DNA of 64,000 nt, taken from the NCBI GenBank assembly GCA_045106735.1, contig JBGCEZ010000004.1:47259-111258 (forward strand), read 5' to 3'. The DNA comes from JBGCEZ01 sp045106735. Its GTDB lineage: Bacteria; Planctomycetota; Phycisphaerae; Phycisphaerales; SM1A02. Made by a program: the position numbers and the translations under genes. The notes below the pieces were generated by a model. It did no database searches and was not told the DNA's origin. It was given only the letters and a program-made list of their open reading frames with translations. Within the stretch, counting starts at the first letter, position 1; the number at the start of each line of letters is the position of its first letter. Below are positions 29,161 to 36,902 of this stretch, one piece after another.

Positions 29161-30226
29161 TTCAGCCGACATCATGCGAGCCGCCGTCGCCGCCGGGCCC
29201 CCGGTGGATCTCGACGGCACGATGGGCGAGGGCGGTGGCCAGGTCCTCCGCTCGGCCTTGGCCCTCTCGATCCTCACCGGTCGACCGCTGCGGATCGAGA
29301 ACATCCGCGGCGGTCGCCCGCGGCCGGGGTTGATGCGTCAGCACCTCACCGCGGTTCGCGCCGCGGCCACGATCTGCAATGGTCAGGTCGCGGGCGACGA
29401 GCTCGGCTCGTGCCTCGTCGGATTCCAGCCCGGTCCGGTGGCCGGCGGGACGTGGACGTTCGACATCGGCAGCGCCGGGTCCACCAGTCTGGTGTTGCAG
29501 ACGATCCTGCTGCCGCTCGTCCTGGGCGATGGGCCGTCGCGCGTCACGATCATCGGCGGCACGCACAATCCGGCGGCTCCCACGTCGGACTATCTGGAGC
29601 GCGCGTGGTTGCCGCTGGTGCGGCGGATGGGCGCGAAGGTGACGTTCTCGCGCGAGCGGTACGGATTCATGCCGGCCGGCGGCGGGCGGATCGTGGTGGA
29701 CGTGGAACCGATCCGTGAGTTGGAATCGCTCGACCTCGTGGATGGCGGCGAGATCACCGGCCGTTCGGCCGTCGTGCTCTCATCGCACGTGCCCAACTCG
29801 GTCGGTAAGAGCGAAGCCGCCTTGGTGCGCGAGCTCACCGGTTGGTCGCGTGAGCTGGTGCAGTCGATCAACGTGGACGAAGCGTCCAACGGTCCGGGCA
29901 ATGCCGTTCGATTGGAACTGCAGCGCGAGCACGTCACCGAGATCTTCACGGGACTCGGCCGACGTGGCCGCCGCGGCGACGATGTGGTTCGCTCGGTGGT
30001 TGAGGCGTACCGGCGACACCTGGTACGCAGCGTTCCGGTGGGTCCGCATCTGGCCGACCAGCTCATGTTGCCATTGGCCGTGGCTGGCGGTGGGGCGTTC
30101 CGGACTGGGCCGCTCACCAAGCACAGCCAAACCAACATCGACGTGATCGAACGCTTCTTGGACGTCCGATTCGCGGTGCAGGAAGATGCGTCGGGCACGA
30201 CGGTTCGGGTTGCAACCGGCCGGTAG
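29153..30226 (+). CDS. rtcA: RNA 3'-terminal phosphate cyclase
   Basis: 357 residues, the usual length. Signature blocks include GEGGGQVLRSALALSILTG, RPGLMRQHLTAVRAAA, STSLVLQTILLPL, GGTHNPAAPTSDYLE and HVTEIFTGLG. The adenylated nucleophile is His324 in TKHSQTN. The enzyme converts RNA 3'-phosphate ends to 2',3'-cyclic phosphates with ATP, making substrates for RtcB or protecting ends. It starts inside the rtcB stop region and is followed, after 102 bases, by a zinc-ribbon gene on the same strand. Confidence 0.95.
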   Translation: MTDSADIMRAAVAAGPPVDLDGTMGEGGGQVLRSALALSILTGRPLRIENIRGGRPRPGLMRQHLTAVRAAATICNGQVAGDELGSCLVGFQPGPVAGGTWTFDIGSAGSTSLVLQTILLPLVLGDGPSRVTIIGGTHNPAAPTSDYLERAWLPLVRRMGAKVTFSRERYGFMPAGGGRIVVDVEPIRELESLDLVDGGEITGRSAVVLSSHVPNSVGKSEAALVRELTGWSRELVQSINVDEASNGPGNAVRLELQREHVTEIFTGLGRRGRRGDDVVRSVVEAYRRHLVRSVPVGPHLADQLMLPLAVAGGGAFRTGPLTKHSQTNIDVIERFLDVRFAVQEDASGTTVRVATGR

Positions 30227-30328
30227 TCGTACGGATGCTCAGAAATTCAGCAACGGAGGCCGTGCGTGCGCATGCATCGCGTGGGCGCGGTCTCTGTTGC
30301 ATGCTCCATTTCGTGTGAGGATTGATTC

Positions 30329-30808
30329 ATGTCAACGCCGCCCGTCGCCCCCTGGGAAATGCCCGACTACTTCTTTCGAGACGCACTTCAGATCGACTGT
30401 TCATCGGCCGCGGCGGCGAACCTCGACGAGCAGAAGAATGCTGGCTGCGAGATCCATCCACGATATTGGTACATGGACGCATGGCACCGTTGCGTGCAGT
30501 GTCAGGAAACCTTCTGGTTCATGGCCGAGGAGCAGCGCACCTGGTATGAGGTGCACAAGTTTGATCCGAACTCGTATCCCAACCGATGCCGCGCGTGTCG
30601 CGCGGTCCGTCGTCAGGCCAAACTTGCATCGCAGCAATACGGATTGCGGCGCGCGGAGGCGATCAAACGCACGGCGTCGGCCGAACTGAAGAAGGAAGTG
30701 CTCGGATACTTGGAAGATCTTGAGCGGGACGGGCGGCCACTCAGCGATCGCATGCTGGAAACCCGGTCGGTGCTTGAGAAGCATCTTCGGGTGACGGGTG
30801 ACGGGTGA
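30329..30808 (+). CDS. Zinc-ribbon protein downstream of rtcA
   Basis: 159 residues from an ATG with GTGAGG upstream. The centre is a four-Cys ribbon resembling the zf-trcl / probable zinc-binding family: WHRCVQC (C55, C58), then EEQRTWYEVHKFDPNSYPNRCRAC (C87, C90), with the typical EQ...P.RC..CR spacing. The C-terminal ~65 residues are basic and helical (QAKLASQQYGLRRAEAIKR, then LKKEVLGYLEDLERDGRPL), suitable for RNA or ribosome contact, though this is a guess. Its place after rtcBA suggests it belongs to the RNA-repair transcript; an internal promoter cannot be excluded. Confidence 0.75.
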   Translation: MSTPPVAPWEMPDYFFRDALQIDCSSAAAANLDEQKNAGCEIHPRYWYMDAWHRCVQCQETFWFMAEEQRTWYEVHKFDPNSYPNRCRACRAVRRQAKLASQQYGLRRAEAIKRTASAELKKEVLGYLEDLERDGRPLSDRMLETRSVLEKHLRVTGDG

Positions 30809-30816
30809 CGGGTGAC
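30789..30816 (+). repeat. Exact 7-bp repeat across the zinc-ribbon gene stop codon
   Basis: Four exact copies of GGGTGAC. The stop TGA of the zinc-ribbon gene (30806-30808) lies in the third copy. Because seven is not a multiple of three, copy-number change would alter the C-terminus. Confidence 0.9.
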
Positions 30817-30922
30817 GGAGACGCCGATCGCTCGGGCGCCGGGGCTTCAACTCGCCGCCGTGCTCAGTCCCGCGCTCATTCCCTTGTTCATGCCCGCGTC
30901 GACGCCCGCCACGCGGCCCGCC

Positions 30923-32389
30923 TCAGGCCAGCGGTTCCGGTTCCGGTGGGGCGGCCGGCTTCGGCGGCGCGAGCGGATTCGGGACGACCGGATCTGGGCT
31001 GGGCGGCAACGGATCGCCGGCCGCGTCCACATCGACCTCGATTTCGGCGAAGCCCGCCGGTGGGGTCAGCGGTGCGACTTCGACGGGCGGCGTTGCCTCG
31101 ATCTGCTCCGCATCGGCTTGGATTGACTCGGGGGGGCCGGCTCGCAGGAGCGCCAACACCGCGGTGTGCCCGTGCAAGAACGAACGCCCGCCGATCGGTC
31201 CAATCTCGCCGGCGGCCATGAAGCCGGCCATGGGCAGTGGTCCGATGCGCCGCTGGATGATGCCGACGTCATGGTTCGGTTCGCCGAAGAGCCGCTCCCC
31301 GCGTCCATTGCACGTGAACAAGGCGCCGGCGAATGGGCGCTCGTGCAACTGCTGGGCGTCGAGCAGGAGTTGAAGATCTTCGCCGGCGGTCACGGCATCG
31401 CGGGCGTGGAGCTGCACCGTTTGGCCGGGGCGAATTGGGTCGGCCGCCACCACGCCGCCGCGCTGCTTGTCCACCCCGACGATCGACCGCACGAGGAAGT
31501 CGCCGCGGCCGAACGGGCGACGCGTTTCGTCGATCACGTGGCCGATGAGCAGGCCCTTGGACAGCAACTGGCGTTCGTGCTCGGGCAAGGCCCGGGTCGT
31601 CTCCTGCACCACGTCCACCGCCCGGCGGCCGGCGAGTTCGAGGATGACCTGCCCATCGGTCTTGGTGATCACCAGCGGTTCCGCGATGGGCCGGCAGCCC
31701 TGGCTGACGATCGCATCCACCTGCACGTCGCCGGCCAGCGTGACGCCGATCGCGCCGGCGGCGATGACCTGGTCATTGAGCACCATCACGTTGTGGCCGG
31801 GCTGGCTCGCGCCGGACGCCATGCCGCCGAGAATCGGCACCGCACCGGGAGCCGTGCGATCGCTGACCGCGGTCGAGAGGGCGGGCAGCAGCCGCGTGAT
31901 CGGCGTCGAAAATGGATCGCCAAAGAGGAAGATCCCGCGGCTGTCATCTTCGAGATGGATGTGCGCCGGGATCTCGTCCGGCCGGCTGATCGGCACCGGC
32001 ACGTCGGGCACCCCGGTCCAGCTCGTGCAGCGGACGCCGGGCAGGTGCATGGCGACGGCCGAGAGGCCGGGCAGGCCCTCCAGTTCGCGATCGGGGCCGA
32101 CGGATGACTCGGTGGTGACCGCGACCAAGGTGCCCGGATCGAGCGTCGTCCGGAACGACTCCATCGCCTGGGGCAGGGCCGCGGCGTGGTGGAAGCTGGC
32201 GAACACCAAGACGAGGTCGCACGGGGCGGCGAGGTCGTCGTGGATGCGGCCGGCGACCTCGGTGGCCGCGGTTCGGGTGTCGAGGTGTTCGGAGATCGAC
32301 GACGCGGCCCGGTGTCCAGTGCGTCGCCCGCCGGGCGGTGGGCCGGACGCGACGTGGTCCGGAGGCAGGGCGTCATCGGTGGGGGGCAT
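30923..32389 (-). CDS. FIST domain sensory protein
   Basis: 488 residues with FIST_N (about 45-250: CDLVLVFASFHHAAALPQAM, LFGDPFSTPITRLLPAL, ILGGMASGASQPGHNVMVLN) and FIST_C (about 260-415: SKGLLIGHVIDETR, FLVRSIVGVDKQRGGVVAAD, GALFTCNGRG, MAGFMAAGEIGPIGG, FLHGHTAVLALLR). FIST proteins are thought to be small-ligand sensors linked to signal transduction. The C-terminal ~65 residues are Pro-rich. No kinase or cyclase gene is adjacent. It follows the membrane-protein gene by 135 bases on the same strand. Confidence 0.9.
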   Translation of the reverse strand: MPPTDDALPPDHVASGPPPGGRRTGHRAASSISEHLDTRTAATEVAGRIHDDLAAPCDLVLVFASFHHAAALPQAMESFRTTLDPGTLVAVTTESSVGPDRELEGLPGLSAVAMHLPGVRCTSWTGVPDVPVPISRPDEIPAHIHLEDDSRGIFLFGDPFSTPITRLLPALSTAVSDRTAPGAVPILGGMASGASQPGHNVMVLNDQVIAAGAIGVTLAGDVQVDAIVSQGCRPIAEPLVITKTDGQVILELAGRRAVDVVQETTRALPEHERQLLSKGLLIGHVIDETRRPFGRGDFLVRSIVGVDKQRGGVVAADPIRPGQTVQLHARDAVTAGEDLQLLLDAQQLHERPFAGALFTCNGRGERLFGEPNHDVGIIQRRIGPLPMAGFMAAGEIGPIGGRSFLHGHTAVLALLRAGPPESIQADAEQIEATPPVEVAPLTPPAGFAEIEVDVDAAGDPLPPSPDPVVPNPLAPPKPAAPPEPEPLA

Positions 32390-32524
32390 GGACGTTCGGC
32401 TCGCGGGCGAAAGGGGGGCGGAAAGCGCCGCGGATGTCGCGGTTGCCGGCGGCGATGGCCCGCTGGCGACGGATCATGGTAGCGGTGCGGCGTCGTGGCC
32501 GAGTTCGTCGAAGTCGCGTACAGA

Positions 32525-33787
32525 TCAGCCGCCGCTGGGAAGGGCGGTGGCGTCCTCCGACGGCCGATCGGCCGTGGCCATCCATCGCCACGCGACCCAG
32601 AACACCAGCACCGCGAGCGGGACCAGCATGAGCAGCGGTTGGCGGCCGATGAAGCCGAACTCGTAGAACGGGGCGAGCCCGGCGCACACGGCCAGCAGGG
32701 CGATCGTGCTGACCATCGTCTGCCGCACGCGAATGCGGGCGACGATGAAGACCAGGACGTACGCCGGCAGCACCAGTCCGTACGCGGCGAGAAAGCGCAG
32801 GTACATGTCGTCGCCGATGGGCCGTTGCATTGCTTCTTGGAGGCCGATGAATGCCCCGCCGCTGATCAGCGGCAGCAGCATCCAGAGGGCGGCGCTCCAC
32901 GTGGTGCGGGCCGCCTCGCGGAGTTCGCGAAGGTGCGCCCCCACCGTGAACGTGGCCTGTGCGCCAAGGTGGACCAGGGCGATCGTGGTCAAGGCCGGAG
33001 CATCCCGCACCCACAAAATGCAGGTCAGCACCAGCATCAGGCCAAAGCCGACGCCAAAGACGCCGAAGGCATGCGTTCCCGGAGCGGCCCGATGGGCCCG
33101 GTGGAACGTGAAGTCGAGGTACGGGCAGAGCAGAAAACCGGCCACGATCAACGGGGCGATGATGCCGATCTCCATCGGATTCTCGATCGCCGGCACGCCG
33201 CCCAGCAGGTTCGGCTTGAGGATGAGCAGCACCAAAGCAGCCAAGCTCGTCGCGTAGGTCAGGACCGTCGCCACCAACCAGCCTCGGTCGCCCAGGCGGC
33301 TCAGAATCAGGCCGACCACCGTCAGCACGCCGATCCCGATGCCGGCGCTGCCCGGATTCAATGCATTGCCGACGCGCTGGCCGTAGAGCGCCGCCGCTTG
33401 GCCGTCGCCCGCCTGCGCGGCCACCGCCGCGGCGGTCGCCATGTCCACCGACCAGACGTACCCGAGCAAATGCACCGCGAACACGGAATGGAACGCAATG
33501 GTGATGGCGCTGAACCACATCATGGCCGAGCGGTGCCCATCGGTCATGCGCTGGGAAGGGGCGCGCGTCTTCAGGACGTACCCAAGGGCCGCGCAGCCAA
33601 GGATGTTCGGCACGGCAAAGACCAGAAAGCCGGTCCAGCCGAAGCGCTCGAGCATGATCTTCGGCAGGTACATGCCGATGCACCAGGTCCAACTGCACGC
33701 GCAGAACAGTCCCCAGAGTCCGGCGGTCAGGCCGCGGGCTCCGGCGTTTTCGCCGCTGGTCATGTCGTCGCCCATTCCGCCGGTCAC
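32525..33787 (-). CDS. Multi-pass membrane protein of unknown function
   Basis: 420 residues with about eleven hydrophobic segments (WGLFCACSWTWCIGMYL, GFLVFAVPNILGCAALGYVL, IGIIAPLIVAGFLLCPYLDF, AYGLVLPAYVLVFIVA and others). I do not recognise a family with confidence; the topology is like a permease. The GTG start overlaps the stop of the DUF4442 gene upstream, so the two are probably translated together. In-frame ATGs lie at 33775 and 33763. Confidence 0.7.
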   Translation of the reverse strand: MTGGMGDDMTSGENAGARGLTAGLWGLFCACSWTWCIGMYLPKIMLERFGWTGFLVFAVPNILGCAALGYVLKTRAPSQRMTDGHRSAMMWFSAITIAFHSVFAVHLLGYVWSVDMATAAAVAAQAGDGQAAALYGQRVGNALNPGSAGIGIGVLTVVGLILSRLGDRGWLVATVLTYATSLAALVLLILKPNLLGGVPAIENPMEIGIIAPLIVAGFLLCPYLDFTFHRAHRAAPGTHAFGVFGVGFGLMLVLTCILWVRDAPALTTIALVHLGAQATFTVGAHLRELREAARTTWSAALWMLLPLISGGAFIGLQEAMQRPIGDDMYLRFLAAYGLVLPAYVLVFIVARIRVRQTMVSTIALLAVCAGLAPFYEFGFIGRQPLLMLVPLAVLVFWVAWRWMATADRPSEDATALPSGG

Positions 33788-34434
33788 TTCGCCGCGTCTT
33801 CACGCTCACCGGCCGCCGGCAGGGCCGGGGCCGCGGCCGCCGCGCCCGAAGCGAGCTGGCGGTTCCGCATCTTGCGGTCGCGGCGTTCGCGCAGGTGCGA
33901 CTTGGGCGTGCAGTGGAAGGTGATCGAGCAACGGCCGACGCGCTTGTCGCGGCCCTTCTGCTTCACCTGCTGGCGAATATCGAGTTCCAGATCGACGTTG
34001 AACTCGCCGCCGGCGTCGATCTTGGCCTGCACATCTTCACTGTTGGTGATGTTGTAGACGGCCGGGCCGAGGCACGGGCGGAGGAACTTGTACTCCATCC
34101 GCTTGCAGACGACGGCGTAGTCGCTGCCGCACGCGGAAAAGAGGTACATGCCGGCGGCGACCTCGGAGTTGCCGAGCAGGGCCGCGCCGGCCATCGCGTT
34201 GTACCAGTTGCGGTTGACCCGCTTGAACGGCAGGACCGCGGTGAACGTCTTCTCGTCCACGCGCCGCATCGAGATGCCGCTCTTGAACGCGAACGGCAGC
34301 CAGATCAGCGAGCAGACCCGGTGCCAGAAATTGTTCTTGGTGCTCAGACGGCTGACCCAGGCCTCCATGCGTTGCAAACGCGTGGGCCGGTGGGCATCGG
34401 ACGCCAAACCTGGGGATCCATCAACGGCGGACAC
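33784..34434 (-). CDS. DUF4442 hotdog-fold protein (possible thioesterase)
   Basis: 216 residues from a GTG at 34434 with GGAG about 8 bases upstream. The core (about 25-170) matches DUF4442, a hotdog-fold family related to acyl-CoA thioesterases: FKSGISMRRVDEKTFTAVLP, NRNWYNAMAGAALLGNSEVA, DYAVVCKRMEYKFLRP, FHCTPK near the end. The tail is Ala/Arg-rich. Its gene overlaps the membrane-protein gene by four bases. An acyl-CoA or lipid-related role is inferred from the family only. Confidence 0.8.
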   Translation of the reverse strand: MSAVDGSPGLASDAHRPTRLQRMEAWVSRLSTKNNFWHRVCSLIWLPFAFKSGISMRRVDEKTFTAVLPFKRVNRNWYNAMAGAALLGNSEVAAGMYLFSACGSDYAVVCKRMEYKFLRPCLGPAVYNITNSEDVQAKIDAGGEFNVDLELDIRQQVKQKGRDKRVGRCSITFHCTPKSHLRERRDRKMRNRQLASGAAAAAPALPAAGEREDAAK

Positions 34435-34712
34435 GGCAGCACTCCGCGGAGGGATTGGGGGAGCGAAAGAAGCGGGCAGGGTACAAGGCGGACCGGCGGG
34501 ACCCGGTGCGCGAGAGCATGCTAGCAGCGGGCGGCGACGACCTCCATGGCCGGGATCCGTCCGGGGTGGCGGAACCGCGGCAATCGGTCTTGCGAGCCCC
34601 CAAAGGCGGTTCACGGGAGGGTCCGAATCCGAGGCAGGGGCGGTTCCCGGTGGGCGCGAGACTTCGTCCGCCGGGCCGATTGGCCTCGTACACTCCCCGC
34701 CAGGAGCCCCCC

Positions 34713-36677
34713 ATGTCGCATGCCATCGTCAGTTCCGCTCGGCCGTTTCGCTCGATCGTCGGCCTCACCGCCGCGATCGCCGGATTCTGGGGCATCGCTT
34801 CGTCGGCCCAGGCAGCGATCCAGCCATCGACGCAACGGGCCGCCCAGCCGACGATCCGACCCGCGACCCAGCCCGCGATCCGACCCGCGACCGAACCCGC
34901 GACCCAGCCCGCGATCCAGCCCGCGATCCGACCCGCGATCCGACCCGCGACCCAGCCCGCGCCCCCCGAATCGCCGCCGGTCGCCGAATCCGCCCCCCAC
35001 GCCGCGGACTTTCCGCGCGGCGCCGTGGCCGCCGACCATCCGCTGGCCTCGGCCGCGGGGGCCGACATGCTGCGGGCGGGGGGGAATGCGGTCGACGCGG
35101 CGGTGGCGGCCAGCTTTGTGCTCTCGGTCGTCCGGCCTTACTCCTGCGGGATCGGCGGCGGCGGCTTCATGATCGTGCACCGGCCGGCGAACGGCGACGA
35201 GCCGGCCATGACCGCGGCCCTCGACTATCGCGAGACCGCGCCGGCCGCGGTCGGCGAGACCTACTACCGGGACATGCGAGACGCCGGGATCCCCGGCAAT
35301 CCCAGCCGCAACGGGGCGACCGCGGTCGGCGTGCCCGGCACGGTGAGCGGGCTGTTGCTCGCCCTCGACCGGTGGGGCACCCTGCCGCGGGCCGACGTCC
35401 TGGCCCCGGCGATCGCCATCGCCCGCGACGGTTGGCTGGCCGACGCCAGTCACGTTTCGGCCGCCCGCGGGCTCGAGTCGCGGCTCGCCGCCGCCCCGCA
35501 GCACTTGGACGACGCGGCCTGGATTCGCGGGCAGTTGACCGGACTCGGCGAGATTCAGGTCGGCGCGCCGCTGACCAACGCGCCGCAGGCTCGCGTGCTC
35601 GAACGCATTGCCGCCGAGGGGGCGAGCGGTTTCTACGCCGGCCCGGTGGCCGCGGCCATCGTCGCCGCCATCGCCCCGCGCGGCGGCGCCCTCACCGCCG
35701 AAGACCTGGCCGCCTACCAGCCACGGGACCTGGAGCCGGTGCGCGGGACATACCGCGGCCGCACCGTGCTGGCCATGCCGCCCCCGTCGAGCGGGGGCGT
35801 CGCCATGATCCAGACCCTCGGCCTGCTGGAACGCGTGGCCCGCCGCGATGCGGTGGACGTGGCCGGCGGCGCGTGGGGCAGCCCGCCGCGCCTGCATGTG
35901 CTGACGGAGTCCCTCAAGCACGCCTTCGCCGATCGGGCCGAGTGGCTCGCCGATCCGGACTTCGTCGACGTGCCCGTCGATGCGTTGCTCGGGCCCGAGT
36001 ACCTCGACCTGCTCGCCCGCCGGATCGATCCCGAACGCACGCAGCCGACGAGCGCGTACGGCAGCGCCGCTCCGCCGCCCATGGACAGCGGCACCAGCCA
36101 CCTCTCGGTGGTGGACGCGAGCGGGATGGCCGTGGCCTGCACCGAGACGATCAACATGGAGTACGGGTCGATGTTGGCCGTCGCCGGCTACGGATTCGTC
36201 CTCAACAATGAGATGGACGACTTCACCGCGGTGGCCGGCGAAGTCAACGCCTACGGCCTGCGGCAGTCGGAGCGCAACCTGCCGCGGCCCGGCCAGCGCC
36301 CGCTTTCCAGCATGTCCCCGACGATCGTGCTTGATGCCGACGGAGCGGTCGAACTCGTGGCCGGGGCGTCCGGCGGGCCGCGGATCATCACTGGGACGCT
36401 TCAGGTGATGCTCAATGTGCTCGACCACGGATTCGAACCGGCCGACGCCGTCGAACGCCCGCGGATGCACCACCAATGGCTGCCGGACACGCTGCAATTC
36501 GAGCGGCGCTGGGATGCCGGTGGGGAGGGCTCGATTCCGGAGGCCGAACTTGCGGCCCTCGGCCACACCGTTGGCCTCCGCGGCGACGTCGGCGTCGTCC
36601 AGTTGATCGTGGTGCAGGACGGGACGCGCCGGGCGGTCAGCGATCCACGGAAGGGCGGGCGGCCGGCCGGGCACTGA
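34713..36677 (+). CDS. ggt: Exported gamma-glutamyltransferase
   Basis: 654 residues from an ATG at 34713 with AGGAG 6 bases upstream. It has a signal peptide (about 1-34, ending ASSAQA), then a Pro/Ala/Thr linker made from 12-bp repeats (about 44-83), then the Ntn-hydrolase: ADMLRAGGNAVDAAVAASF, RPYSCGIGGGGFMI, DYRETAP, GVPGTVSG, MPPPSSGGVAM. The self-cleaving nucleophile Thr461 is in DSGTSHLSVVD, and the small subunit has NNEMDDF, SSMSPTIVLD and GASGGPRIITGTLQV. It cleaves glutathione and other gamma-glutamyl compounds in the periplasm or outside. Confidence 0.94.
   Translation: MSHAIVSSARPFRSIVGLTAAIAGFWGIASSAQAAIQPSTQRAAQPTIRPATQPAIRPATEPATQPAIQPAIRPAIRPATQPAPPESPPVAESAPHAADFPRGAVAADHPLASAAGADMLRAGGNAVDAAVAASFVLSVVRPYSCGIGGGGFMIVHRPANGDEPAMTAALDYRETAPAAVGETYYRDMRDAGIPGNPSRNGATAVGVPGTVSGLLLALDRWGTLPRADVLAPAIAIARDGWLADASHVSAARGLESRLAAAPQHLDDAAWIRGQLTGLGEIQVGAPLTNAPQARVLERIAAEGASGFYAGPVAAAIVAAIAPRGGALTAEDLAAYQPRDLEPVRGTYRGRTVLAMPPPSSGGVAMIQTLGLLERVARRDAVDVAGGAWGSPPRLHVLTESLKHAFADRAEWLADPDFVDVPVDALLGPEYLDLLARRIDPERTQPTSAYGSAAPPPMDSGTSHLSVVDASGMAVACTETINMEYGSMLAVAGYGFVLNNEMDDFTAVAGEVNAYGLRQSERNLPRPGQRPLSSMSPTIVLDADGAVELVAGASGGPRIITGTLQVMLNVLDHGFEPADAVERPRMHHQWLPDTLQFERRWDAGGEGSIPEAELAALGHTVGLRGDVGVVQLIVVQDGTRRAVSDPRKGGRPAGH
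34842..34962 (+). repeat. 12-bp tandem repeat in the ggt linker
   Basis: About ten in-frame units of the type atccgacccgcg/acccagcccgcg encode RPAT, QPAI, RPAI and EPAT steps just after the signal peptide. Confidence 0.9.
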
Positions 36678-36690
36678 GGGTGGTCGCGTT

Positions 36691-36732
36691 GGCGTCGGCG
36701 TCGGTGTCGGTGTCGGGGTCAGGGTCGGCGTC
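36691..36732 (+). repeat. 6-bp repeat between ggt and aacS
   Basis: About seven units of ggcgtc/ggtgtc/gggtca lie in the 225-base gap. No gene is seen there. Confidence 0.75.
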
Positions 36733-36902
36733 GTCCGCGGCGGTCGCGCGGCGGCCATCTCGCCATCCCATCGGCCGCCGGTTCGCGTTCGACCCCGGTG
36801 GACGGCCGCGGCACCCTCCGCGATAGTGGGCGGCCCCGGATTCCCCTTCGGGTTCCCCCCTCGGAAGCTTCCGGCTTTCCCTACGTGACGGAGTCCCCGC
36901 CG

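Noticed and set aside
34842..34962. Regular repeats considered as a CRISPR array
   Set aside because: Units are 12 bases, contiguous and in frame, with no spacers.
36683..36740. Possible small gene in the ggt-aacS gap
   Set aside because: The sequence is a 6-bp repeat with no start and ribosome binding site combination.
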